Origin: JBELHO01 sp042091375
GTDB lineage: Bacteria; Pseudomonadota; Gammaproteobacteria; Enterobacterales; Alteromonadaceae
Length of the DNA stretch: 64,000 nt
Direction of reading: 5' to 3'
NCBI GenBank assembly: GCA_042091375.1
Contig: JBELHO010000013.1
Span: forward strand, 1 to 64,000
A program made the translations under genes and the position numbers. Positions 27,801-35,959 of the stretch are shown piece by piece. Every line of letters begins with the position of its first letter. The stretch's first letter is position 1. A model generated the notes under the pieces. That model did not search any database and was not told where the DNA came from. It was given only the letters and a program-made list of their open reading frames with translations.

Positions 27801-27862
27801 AACTAATTAATTAGTTGATAAAACTATTATGTCGCGCTATAGTTTAAAACTAATCAATTAGT
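27801..27862 (+). promoter_or_regulatory. Double BlaI-type operator around the blaI-M56 promoter
   Basis: AACTAATTAATTAGTT (27801-27816) is a perfect palindrome, and ACTAATCAATTAGT (27849-27862) is a second copy with a two-base centre. Their centres are 47 bases apart. TTGATA (27814-27819) and TATAGT (27838-27843), 18 bases apart, make a plausible promoter whose -35 overlaps the first operator and whose start site falls in the second. This is a classic autorepression layout for BlaI/MecI proteins, though the sequence is not the staphylococcal TACA/TGTA dyad. Confidence 0.7.
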
Positions 27863-27884
27863 AGAACTGTTTGGAAACTTATCT

Positions 27885-28265
27885 ATGGCGAGAAATAAAT
27901 CAACGCAATTAACCGATGGTGAACAAAGTATCATGGAAATACTTTGGCAAAATAAGCAGGCATCTGTGCGCGAAATAACCGACGTACTGTCAAAACAAAA
28001 GAAAACTGCCTACACCACAGTACAAACACTTTGCAAAATATTGGTAGAAAAAGGCTACGCTGATTTCCAAAAACAGGGCAAGGCCTTTATTTATATGCCA
28101 AAAATTACTGAAAAAGAAGCGCGTCAAAGTGCACTAACCTCAATATTAAACAAGTTTTTCGGTGGTTCACCTAAAGTACTGGCGCAACATTTGATGCAAG
28201 AAACTGATATCAATCTTGACGATCTAGAAGCATTACAACGTCGTGTTGATGAGAGTAAAGAGTAA
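27885..28265 (+). CDS. BlaI/MecI/CopY-family transcriptional repressor
   Basis: A 126-residue repressor. The N-terminal winged helix shows LTDGEQSIMEILW, QASVREITDVL and KKTAYTTVQTLCKILVEKGY, the BlaI family signature. The C-terminal helices for dimerisation contain the region cleaved in BlaI (SALTSILNKFFGGSPK). It is 27 bases upstream of an M56 metallopeptidase gene. In known systems the membrane metallopeptidase senses a signal and triggers repressor cleavage. Two matching palindromes lie upstream, so it is probably autoregulated. No beta-lactamase gene is nearby, so the signal need not be an antibiotic. Confidence 0.93.
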   Translation: MARNKSTQLTDGEQSIMEILWQNKQASVREITDVLSKQKKTAYTTVQTLCKILVEKGYADFQKQGKAFIYMPKITEKEARQSALTSILNKFFGGSPKVLAQHLMQETDINLDDLEALQRRVDESKE

Positions 28266-28292
28266 ACTTAATTAACAACAGGATAAATTGCT

Positions 28293-29849
28293 ATGATGAT
28301 CGAATATACCTTGTTAACTACCTTGGCCTTTCACCACTTAGTCATTGGCACTATACTTTTTTTAATACTGTTATTAGTGCAAAAATTTGTTGCCTCAAGT
28401 GCAGAATTGCGCAGTTGGTTATGGATGACGGCTTTTGTGATCTCTACAGCTATCCCCTTTAGTTTGATCAGCCTAGACACTTCACCAAATAGCCAATCAG
28501 TAAATACAGTAACAGATCCTGATGCCAATACTGCGGTGCATACCGAGACCAATATTGTCAATACTCAACAAGCCATTGCTGAGCCTGTTGCTAATTGGCA
28601 TTTTCCCAGTGAAATTGTGTTTAATTTTTCAGTTGTGTTGACCGCAGCCGTTTTTATTTGGTTATTTGGCAGTATATGGCGCTCTGTTACCTTGCTATCT
28701 TCATACGTCAAAACTCAACATTTACTGCATTCAACCATAACAACAGCACCGCAATTATCAACTGGTATTAACGCTCAGGTATATACCTCAAATCGGGTGG
28801 CATCACCTATGGTCGTTGGCTTGATCAAGCCAAAAATTATTATTCCCAGCAGTATTACTGAGCAACTGCAACAGGAGCAATTACTGGCTATTGTGCTCCA
28901 TGAAAATGCACATATTAAGCGTAAAGATAACTGGTTTGGTCTACTGCAAGAGATAGTGGCGATTTTATTCTGGTGGAGCCCGATCATTCGCATCTTCAAT
29001 CACAAAATACACGTTGAGCGCGAAATTGCCTGTGATTTGCGCGCTGTTAACACCATGAAAAATACCAAACAATACGCACAATCACTGATCGATTGTGCCA
29101 AATTAATGATAACTGAACAAAGGAGTATTCTCGCTATGGGATTATTTAGTAAGAAAAAAGAATTAAATTATCGGGTTGGTGCTGTATTAAAGAACAGTCA
29201 ATTGAAAAAGCCAAGTGTCACTATAGTCACTGTGCTATGTGGGTTGTTAACCATAACTACTATACAAGCCACGCAACTTTTATCACCGAAAATTAGTATC
29301 AAACACACCCAAACTGATGCCCGTCAGTATTCACTGCTACCGCAATATGAAAGTCAAATTTTACTCGCGGCAGTGACTAATAATGATATTAATACCATTA
29401 AATCACTACAAAACAATGGTGTAGACATTAATGTACCTATTATTGGGGATGGCACAATATTAATGATCGCAGTAAAACAAAATGACCCTGAATTAGTACA
29501 AACACTTATCAGTATGGGTGCCGATGTAGATCAACCTTCAAGTGGTGATGGCAATCCCTTGATCGTAGCGGCGATGAATAACCACATTGAAATAGCCAAA
29601 TTACTGCTCGACAACGGTGCTGACGTCAATCAAGTGGTCGCAAGAGATGAAACAGCCTTGATCAATGCAGCTTTCTATGGCTTTTATGAGATGAGCGACT
29701 TACTTATTGCCCGCGGTGCCGATGTAAATTTAGCGGTTAGAACAGGTGCTTCAGATGGCTTTGAATTGAGAACACCTTTAAACCGCGCGCGAAATAATCG
29801 AATAAAAGACTTATTAATCGCCAATGGCGCTCGCCAAGGTGACTCGTAA
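28293..29849 (+). CDS. BlaR1-like M56 metallopeptidase with C-terminal ankyrin repeats
   Basis: A 518-residue membrane metallopeptidase. Hydrophobic segments lie at about residues 8-30, 38-56, 105-127 and 308-328, as in BlaR1. The zinc motif is H203-E-N-A-H207 (HENAH), with the third ligand likely in VEREIACD. After the last membrane segment, where BlaR1 has its penicillin-binding sensor, residues about 350-515 form four to five ankyrin repeats (for example EIAKLLLDNGADVN). By BlaR1 topology these would be periplasmic. It is co-transcribed with the BlaI-type repressor. A protein-protein signal rather than a beta-lactam is inferred. Confidence 0.87.
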   Translation: MMIEYTLLTTLAFHHLVIGTILFLILLLVQKFVASSAELRSWLWMTAFVISTAIPFSLISLDTSPNSQSVNTVTDPDANTAVHTETNIVNTQQAIAEPVANWHFPSEIVFNFSVVLTAAVFIWLFGSIWRSVTLLSSYVKTQHLLHSTITTAPQLSTGINAQVYTSNRVASPMVVGLIKPKIIIPSSITEQLQQEQLLAIVLHENAHIKRKDNWFGLLQEIVAILFWWSPIIRIFNHKIHVEREIACDLRAVNTMKNTKQYAQSLIDCAKLMITEQRSILAMGLFSKKKELNYRVGAVLKNSQLKKPSVTIVTVLCGLLTITTIQATQLLSPKISIKHTQTDARQYSLLPQYESQILLAAVTNNDINTIKSLQNNGVDINVPIIGDGTILMIAVKQNDPELVQTLISMGADVDQPSSGDGNPLIVAAMNNHIEIAKLLLDNGADVNQVVARDETALINAAFYGFYEMSDLLIARGADVNLAVRTGASDGFELRTPLNRARNNRIKDLLIANGARQGDS

Positions 29850-29973
29850 ACATTAGCTAGCTTAAACAAGGCAACAAATTGGCCAATTGCTGAGTAAACA
29901 TACCCAGCTGTTGGTCATAAATAATGTTGCACTGATAGCGAACAACAACAAAAATTCATATTAATTAACTGCT

Positions 29974-30015
29974 GATGAGTTTTAACCCATTTTTCATGGG
30001 GCAGCCAAACTCATC
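29974..30015 (+). promoter_or_regulatory. Two-part hairpin in the leader of the MBOAT gene
   Basis: GATGAGTTT (29974-29982) pairs with AAACTCATC (30007-30015), and inside it CCCAT (29986-29990) pairs with ATGGG (29996-30000). It is about 70 bases upstream of the MBOAT start and has no T run after it, so it is not a simple terminator. It may be a structured mRNA leader or a protein-binding site. I could not match it to a riboswitch class. Confidence 0.5.
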
Positions 30016-30084
30016 CTGAAAAAAGGAAAACACTGTGTTTTGTTTTGATATAAACCTGCAAATAACAACGGCAAAGGTGGATGT

Positions 30085-31497
30085 ATGATATTTAATACGC
30101 CTTTATTCTTCTGGTTTTTTGCCATATTTATTGTGTTTTATGGCTTTGTTTTTTTGCGACAAAAACCCAAAGTTTATCTTATTCTAGTGGGCAGTTTAGT
30201 GTTTTATGGTGCATGGAATTACAGTTTTATCCCCCTGCTAGTTGGCAGTGGCGTCGCTGACTATTTTATTGCCCAAGCAATCTATCGGGCCAGCACTCAA
30301 CAACGCAAAAAGCAATGGCTGACACTGTCCATTGTGATCAACCTAGGGCTGTTAGCGGTGTTTAAGTATGCAGATTTTGCCATCAGTTCAGTGGCACAAT
30401 TACTTGCCACCATTGGCTACAACCCCACAATGGAAACCTTGGGCTGGGTATTACCTGTCGGTATTTCTTTTTACACTTTTCAGAGTTTAAGCTACACCAT
30501 TGACATTTATCGCGGTGATTTAAAACCGCGCAAAGGCTTAGTTGAGTTTGTGGCGGCTTTGTCGTTTTTCCCACAACTGGTTGCCGGCCCTATCCTTAGA
30601 GCCAGTCATATTTTACCGCAAATGCACGCTATTGCTTTACCCAAATGGGATGCTATAAAGCACGGTATCTTATTAATTACAGTGGGCTTGATCAAAAAAA
30701 CCGGTGCCGATTTATTAGCCATACCCGCCGAACAAGTGTTTGCAGGCGAACAACCACTGAGCACACTGGAATTGTGGACCGGCGTATTAGCCTTTGCCGG
30801 GCAAATTTACGGTGACTTTTCAGGTTATACCGATATGGCTATTGGCATTGCATTGCTGCTAGGCTTTAATATTCCACTCAATTTTAGAGTGCCCTATTTC
30901 GCCCTTTCTCCTGTTGATTTTTGGCGTCGTTGGCATATATCACTATCCACTTGGCTACGTGATTATGTCTACATATCCCTCGGTGGTAATAAACATAACA
31001 ACCGCGCTCGCAATGTGTTGCTCACTATGCTGCTAGGTGGATTATGGCATGGCGCCGCTTGGACTTTTGTCGCTTGGGGAGCTTTTCATGGGGTTATTAT
31101 TTGCGCAACTCACACCTTGGCTAAACTAAAATTATTTGCGCAATTTAATCGTTCCAAGGCTGTTGTTGTCAAACTAATCAAATGGGCTATCACTTTTTAT
31201 TTAGTGTTGATCGGTTGGGTGTTTTTTGCCGCGACGGATCTCAGCGCTGCGCTGACTATTATAAGAGATCTGCACCAATTTAATTCAACGGTTAGCACTG
31301 GCGATTATGCCATGGCTATTTTCATTATCACCAGTGTTTGGATTTTACTTGTGCACGTGATGGATTTTTATGTGATCAGCGGCGCAAATAAACTCGAAAA
31401 TAAGCCTTGGCTATTTTGGCTATTGATTATCCTTGGGCAAAGTCTGTGTTTGTTTATTGGCGAGCCTAGCAATGAATTTATCTATTTCCAATTCTAA
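30085..31497 (+). CDS. MBOAT-family O-acyltransferase (AlgI-like)
   Basis: A 470-residue multi-pass membrane acyltransferase of the AlgI/DltB type. The catalytic histidine is H322 in LLGGLWHGAAWTFVAWG, and other signatures are VLPVGISFYTFQSLSYTID, FPQLVAGPILR and DFWRRWHISLSTWLRDY. Such proteins pass acyl groups across the inner membrane for O-acetylation of polysaccharides. The next gene, 20 bases away, is an SGNH-like protein, which would be the periplasmic transferase. No polysaccharide synthesis genes are adjacent, so the acceptor is unknown. Confidence 0.93.
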   Translation: MIFNTPLFFWFFAIFIVFYGFVFLRQKPKVYLILVGSLVFYGAWNYSFIPLLVGSGVADYFIAQAIYRASTQQRKKQWLTLSIVINLGLLAVFKYADFAISSVAQLLATIGYNPTMETLGWVLPVGISFYTFQSLSYTIDIYRGDLKPRKGLVEFVAALSFFPQLVAGPILRASHILPQMHAIALPKWDAIKHGILLITVGLIKKTGADLLAIPAEQVFAGEQPLSTLELWTGVLAFAGQIYGDFSGYTDMAIGIALLLGFNIPLNFRVPYFALSPVDFWRRWHISLSTWLRDYVYISLGGNKHNNRARNVLLTMLLGGLWHGAAWTFVAWGAFHGVIICATHTLAKLKLFAQFNRSKAVVVKLIKWAITFYLVLIGWVFFAATDLSAALTIIRDLHQFNSTVSTGDYAMAIFIITSVWILLVHVMDFYVISGANKLENKPWLFWLLIILGQSLCLFIGEPSNEFIYFQF

Positions 31498-31516
31498 TTG
31501 AAAGAGTATTACAGCA

Positions 31517-32692
31517 ATGACCTCACAAAAACTATATGGAAAACTTATCCTGTCTTTTGGCATATGCATGCTCCTAGCACTGACTATTATACAGGTGATA
31601 TTAAATGAAATAGGCGCAAGATCGCAGGGTGCTATCGGCAGAGTTGTCGAATCGCGCGCGGCTTTGCCGCGTATAATTGCAGAGCCAAATGAACTGCTGT
31701 TGTTTTACGGTTCGTCGATGACCCGTGCCGGTTTTTCACCGCGTAAGTTCGATACGGATCTAGCGGCATTAGGCAAGCAAGTTACCTCGTTTAATTTTGG
31801 TTTTGGGGGACTAAACCCCTATTTTCAAGACTTTTATTCTCGGCGTATTGCCGAGGATTTTATTGCTGCACAGCGCAACATAAAGCTAACGATGATCGAA
31901 TTTAACCCATTTCAAACCACCACAACCCGTTGGCAAAGATCTGCCCCTGTTGTCGATTCATTGTTGACTTTATTGGGCAGTGATCGCGAGTTACTGGCAG
32001 CAACTAAAGATGATGTAACACGAGCGATACGACTGTTCACCATAAAATATCTGCGCGGCAATATTTCAGCCGAATTGATCACTAGTACCTTAGGACGCGA
32101 AATTTTTCCTCCGCGATCACATCACACTTTTAAGGATGAACAAGATATCATTGTCGAACGCAGGCGATTAAGCCGTTTGTTAAATGATAAATTTGCCGAG
32201 GAATACCCAAACTATCAGTCAAGTGCGTGGAGCTATGAGTGGCAAGGCGGCGGGACTATTCCCGAAGAGCGCTCAGCTGAAACCTTAGCTATTTTTGACG
32301 ATTATTACGCAGTGAGTCAAACCGATAATCAAATGAAAAATGACCGAATCAGCAGAATTAACAGTGCTGATATTGAGGAGTTACATTTTGAGCCTTTGTT
32401 AGTTGAACACTTCATTAATATAGTCAAAAATTTTCAAAAAATATCCGATAATGTTGAAGTGATCATCTTGCCTAAAAACAGTCAATGGATCAAAACAACC
32501 CTTGGCGGAGAAAAACGCTTAGCAGCCGTAATAAAACAAATAGAACAAGCAACCGGGATCACCATAAAAAATCATCAACACATTGCTCAAGTTACCCCAG
32601 CGATGTTTAGAGATACTACCCATTTATCGCGATATCGCGGCGATATCGCCTACACTGACTTTCTGGTTACTCAGTACCAGCAATTGTTTTAG
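31517..32692 (+). CDS. SGNH-like protein, predicted partner of the MBOAT acyltransferase
   Basis: A 391-residue protein with one N-terminal membrane segment (about residues 10-30) and a periplasmic domain. LLFYGSSMTRAGFSP has the likely nucleophile near S66, FGFGGLN resembles block II, and DTTHLS (D366, H369) near the end is the SGNH catalytic Asp-His pair. This resembles AlgX/AlgJ or DltD-type partners of MBOAT proteins. The gene lies 20 bases after the MBOAT gene, so the two form an operon. O-acylation of a cell-surface glycan is inferred. Confidence 0.7.
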   Translation: MTSQKLYGKLILSFGICMLLALTIIQVILNEIGARSQGAIGRVVESRAALPRIIAEPNELLLFYGSSMTRAGFSPRKFDTDLAALGKQVTSFNFGFGGLNPYFQDFYSRRIAEDFIAAQRNIKLTMIEFNPFQTTTTRWQRSAPVVDSLLTLLGSDRELLAATKDDVTRAIRLFTIKYLRGNISAELITSTLGREIFPPRSHHTFKDEQDIIVERRRLSRLLNDKFAEEYPNYQSSAWSYEWQGGGTIPEERSAETLAIFDDYYAVSQTDNQMKNDRISRINSADIEELHFEPLLVEHFINIVKNFQKISDNVEVIILPKNSQWIKTTLGGEKRLAAVIKQIEQATGITIKNHQHIAQVTPAMFRDTTHLSRYRGDIAYTDFLVTQYQQLF

Positions 32693-32717
32693 CCTTTACA
32701 TGTTGTTTTAAGTCGAC

Positions 32718-32779
32718 AATCAGGTGAGTTATTGATATAGCGCACCTATTTTCAATATCGGCGATGACTCACCTTGATT
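32718..32779. terminator. Long hairpin between convergent SGNH and Rieske genes
   Basis: AATCAGGTGAGT (32718-32729) pairs with ACTCACCTTGATT (32767-32779) with one bulge, and an inner GATAT/ATATC continues the structure. It is placed to separate the converging transcripts. The rightward side ends in TATTGATTTTT, an imperfect U tract, so termination strength is uncertain. Confidence 0.55.
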
Positions 32780-32879
32780 TATTGATTTTTAAAATATTCA
32801 TTTAGGCACATACGTAAATAACATTAACACAGCTAAACGAGGGACAATGGCAAACAGCTATGATCCAGCTAGCAAGTTA

Positions 32880-34094
32880 CTATTTAAAGTTGCCGTTAGT
32901 GGTTAATGTAGACAAGTACCAGTTAATAAAGTGTTGTTCAAAGGCTTCCATCTCTGACAGTCGCCCCGGTTGATAAAACCGTGACATCACTCCTTGTTGA
33001 TTATTACAAATGATCGCCTTATCGGCTTGGGTAGTCACGTCCCATAACCAAGTGAGCTGCTCTAATTGGTAATCGCGCCCGGCTTGAGCATGTTCATCGA
33101 CAAACCAAAACACATCACACACACACTCGTTTATTGATTTAGGTAAAAATCGATAGCCCAGCATGTGATCATCATAAATCAGAAAAAAATTAACCGGTCC
33201 CAACATTAATTCCGAACAACCACCAGTGTATTGCGTTAACTCCCCCAACAAGGGTGCCAGAGGCTGCCCGTCTTTACTACCAGTCAATTTACCGATAAGC
33301 AGCGGATTGCGATCATACTGATACACTTCTTCGCCGGGCTTTGCTAAGTCAAAATAAAAATCAGCTGACTTAGTGCGGACCTTGTCTTCAGCAGCAAGAT
33401 AGTCGGCTTTTAACTCGGCAAAGCGCTTGGGGTGCATAGCCATGCCATGAATTTGTGCAAATTCTTGGTGAGCAGGAGCACAGTGATAACACTCTTGATA
33501 ATTTTCAACCGCTAATTTCCAATTGGCAGGAATAGCATAGCTTTTATGCGCCGCCAATTTCATTGAACTTAAACCCAGTTGATTAAGATCGGTCATCAAG
33601 TCTTGTTTAAAACCATCGATAGAAGGCGGCTGTTCAGCCATATTAATAAATAATAAACCGCCTACTTGCGCAATATGTACCTTGTGCAAACCATGGTCAG
33701 CTTTATTAAAGTCAGTAGGCATATGGCGCGCGGCAATCAGTTCACCATTGAGATCATAACACCATGCATGATAGGGACAGCTAAAGTTGTTGTTGTTTCC
33801 TTTGTCCTGCAAACACAATTTTGAGCCTCGGTGACGGCAAACATTGAGTAAGGCATTGACCTTTTGCTCTTTATTCAAGGTAATGATCACTGACTCAGTA
33901 TCAAAATCAACCACAAAAAAATCACCCGACTTATTTAACTGTGAACGATGTCCGGCAAATATCCAATGCTTCATAAAAATACCATTGATTTCACCTTGGT
34001 AAATAGCTTGTTCAACGTAAAACTTTTGCTGCAATGAAAAACCTGATGGCTGCTCATCGATGATTTTAGTTATCGCAATGGTTGGATCCGTCAT
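32880..34094 (-). CDS. Rieske non-haem iron oxygenase, alpha subunit
   Basis: A 404-residue ring-hydroxylating-type oxygenase. The Rieske 2Fe-2S ligands are C86, H88, C106 and H109 (CRHRG and CPYHAW). The mononuclear iron site shows H203 and H208 in ENYQECYHCAPAHQEF. The family includes aromatic dioxygenases and the glycine betaine demethylase GbcA, which this resembles in general layout. No ferredoxin reductase or beta subunit gene is adjacent, so the electron donor must be elsewhere. The neighbouring APC permease (136 bases upstream, same strand) may import the substrate or a related amine. The substrate is not determined. Confidence 0.88.
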   Translation of the reverse strand: MTDPTIAITKIIDEQPSGFSLQQKFYVEQAIYQGEINGIFMKHWIFAGHRSQLNKSGDFFVVDFDTESVIITLNKEQKVNALLNVCRHRGSKLCLQDKGNNNNFSCPYHAWCYDLNGELIAARHMPTDFNKADHGLHKVHIAQVGGLLFINMAEQPPSIDGFKQDLMTDLNQLGLSSMKLAAHKSYAIPANWKLAVENYQECYHCAPAHQEFAQIHGMAMHPKRFAELKADYLAAEDKVRTKSADFYFDLAKPGEEVYQYDRNPLLIGKLTGSKDGQPLAPLLGELTQYTGGCSELMLGPVNFFLIYDDHMLGYRFLPKSINECVCDVFWFVDEHAQAGRDYQLEQLTWLWDVTTQADKAIICNNQQGVMSRFYQPGRLSEMEAFEQHFINWYLSTLTTNGNFK

Positions 34095-34230
34095 AAATGG
34101 CTCCTAAATGGTTAATTATCTGCTGGCAAACCGCAACGGCTATGTCTTTGACAAATAGGCTATTGATACACAAAAGGTATTAGCCTGCGCAGTGTTTGCT
34201 GGTTATTTTTTACTGCTTAATTTTCAGTTG

Positions 34231-35541
34231 TTATTGTTCACTTCTGACCAGAGCATATACTGGCAAGCCAATTAAGATAAGAATAAACGAATAAAACACT
34301 ATCTCAGCTCCTGCTCCCCAAATGGCAAAAAAACTGTATAAAAATGCTGCACTTGACAAGACAATAGCTAGTGTTTTCTGGGTCCCCGCCGGATCCTTGC
34401 GCAGAAAGTAAAACTCAGCTACTGCCGAAAATGCATAGGCCAATAAAGTAGACAAGGTTGACAAGGTAACAATAAAGGTAAAAGCGGCGATTAAGCCTTT
34501 ATCAAGGGTGAGTAACAGCAGTAAAGAAGCGAGAATTCCGGAGGCCAAAAAACAAACAATAGGTGTACCAGTTTTGCTTAAGGTGGCAAATCTTTGTGGC
34601 AATAAGCCATCTCGAGCTGCCGCCAACGGCACTTGACCGGCTACTAGGGCATTGGCATTTAACGAGCCAAGAGTTGAGATCAACGCGCCTATAGAAATAA
34701 TCGCACCGCCAATAGGCCCCATAAGCTCAGTAGCAGCTAACGCAAAAGGTGCGCTAGAACCCTCTAATATATGCGCGGGAACCACTAAGGCAATTGCTAT
34801 ACTGACTAAAAAGTAGATCACCAGTATAGTTAACACCGAAGCAATTAACACCCGCGGAATAGTCTTCTCTGGTTGTTGAATATCATCGGTTGGCACCGCC
34901 GCAGTTTCAATACCAATAAAAGACCACATCACTAAGGTGGTTGCGGTTGCTATCACAGTTAACGGATGCAGCTCAGTTGGGTTTATTACCGGTAACAGTT
35001 CTGGCTGCATATTGGCAAAACCAAAGACTATCAGTAACAACAGGGGAATTATTTTTAATATGGTGGTGATCACCTGTAAACGGCTACTGCCCTCAACACT
35101 GCGAATATTCAAGCCGATCACTAGCCACACAGCGGCAAGGGCAAGCAAAAAAGTCAGTAGCCGATGCTCAGTAACCACAGGAAAAAAAAAGCCAAGGTAG
35201 CCGACAAAGGCCATGGCAATGGCTGATATTGCGCTAACACAGGCCAGCCAGTATGTCCAAGCGATCAAGAAACCAGCAAAACTTCCCAAACCGGCTTGTA
35301 CATAGGCATATGGCCCACCTAATTTAGGCACGCGCTTGACTAATCGCGACAATGAAAGAGCCACTAACACTGTGCCCAAGCCAGCGGTTAGCCAAGCCAA
35401 TAAACCCAAAATACCATATGGTGCTAACAAGGTCGGCATCATAAAAATGCCGGAGCCAATAGCACAACCTACGGCTATTGACCAACCTCGCCAAAATCCT
35501 ATGGCGCGACGCGGAACTTGCTCGATACTAGAGCTCATCAT
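34231..35541 (-). CDS. APC-superfamily amino acid permease
   Basis: A 436-residue transporter with about twelve hydrophobic segments. The first helix carries GCAIGSGIFMMPTLLAPYG, the APC signature for amine binding, and later IGIETAAVPTDDIQQPEKTIPR is typical of the family. Substrates are usually amino acids or polyamines taken up with protons or by exchange. It precedes the Rieske oxygenase on the same strand, and the pair may form a catabolic unit. Its upstream region holds a 12-bp tandem repeat interrupted by an assembly gap, so the promoter is incompletely known. Confidence 0.88.
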   Translation of the reverse strand: MMSSSIEQVPRRAIGFWRGWSIAVGCAIGSGIFMMPTLLAPYGILGLLAWLTAGLGTVLVALSLSRLVKRVPKLGGPYAYVQAGLGSFAGFLIAWTYWLACVSAISAIAMAFVGYLGFFFPVVTEHRLLTFLLALAAVWLVIGLNIRSVEGSSRLQVITTILKIIPLLLLIVFGFANMQPELLPVINPTELHPLTVIATATTLVMWSFIGIETAAVPTDDIQQPEKTIPRVLIASVLTILVIYFLVSIAIALVVPAHILEGSSAPFALAATELMGPIGGAIISIGALISTLGSLNANALVAGQVPLAAARDGLLPQRFATLSKTGTPIVCFLASGILASLLLLLTLDKGLIAAFTFIVTLSTLSTLLAYAFSAVAEFYFLRKDPAGTQKTLAIVLSSAAFLYSFFAIWGAGAEIVFYSFILILIGLPVYALVRSEQ

Positions 35542-35628
35542 GACCTCTTATTATTATTATTGTTGCGGTTATTGTGTTGAATGTTATTTTAGTGTTGATT
35601 GTTATTTTGGTTTTGGTTCTTACCTTAG

Positions 35629-35781
35629 TTTTAGTTATGGTTTTAGTTATGGTTTTNNNNNNNNNNNNNNNNNNNNNNNNNNNNNNNNNNNNNNNNNNNN
35701 NNNNNNNNNNNNNNNNNNNNNNNNNNNNNNNNNNNNNNNNNNNNNNNNNNNNNNNNGTTTTAGTTATGGTTTTAGTTATGG
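35629..35781. repeat. 12-bp tandem repeat TTTTAGTTATGG interrupted by a 100-N gap
   Basis: Two exact copies (35629-35640 and 35641-35652) and the start of a third lie left of the gap at 35657-35756. Two exact copies (35758-35769 and 35770-35781) lie right of it. The phase across the gap does not fit 100 bases, so the N count is a placeholder and the array length is unknown. Open frames crossing it are artefacts. It lies upstream of the APC permease gene. Nothing else is evident between 35542 and 35959. Confidence 0.9.
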
Positions 35782-35959
35782 TTTTGATTATTGCTATCTT
35801 TTGTTTTTTATCTACTAACCGGCATCAATTGGTTGCTTGAGTCTGTTTATCCTCAGTTGGTATTAGTCAAAGTGCGAGCTTATCGCCAGTAGCCAAACTG
35901 TAAATGATTAATCTATACATAAAATGGTAAAATAGCCTAGCATTTTACCATTTGTGTGT

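Noticed and set aside
27885..29849. BlaI/M56 pair considered as a beta-lactam resistance system
   Set aside because: There is no penicillin-binding sensor domain and no beta-lactamase or transpeptidase gene nearby.
35336..35840. Open frames that run through the 12-bp repeat and the N gap
   Set aside because: They encode only repeat residues (FSYG, VLVM) plus undetermined residues and overlap the APC permease start; they are artefacts of the repeat.
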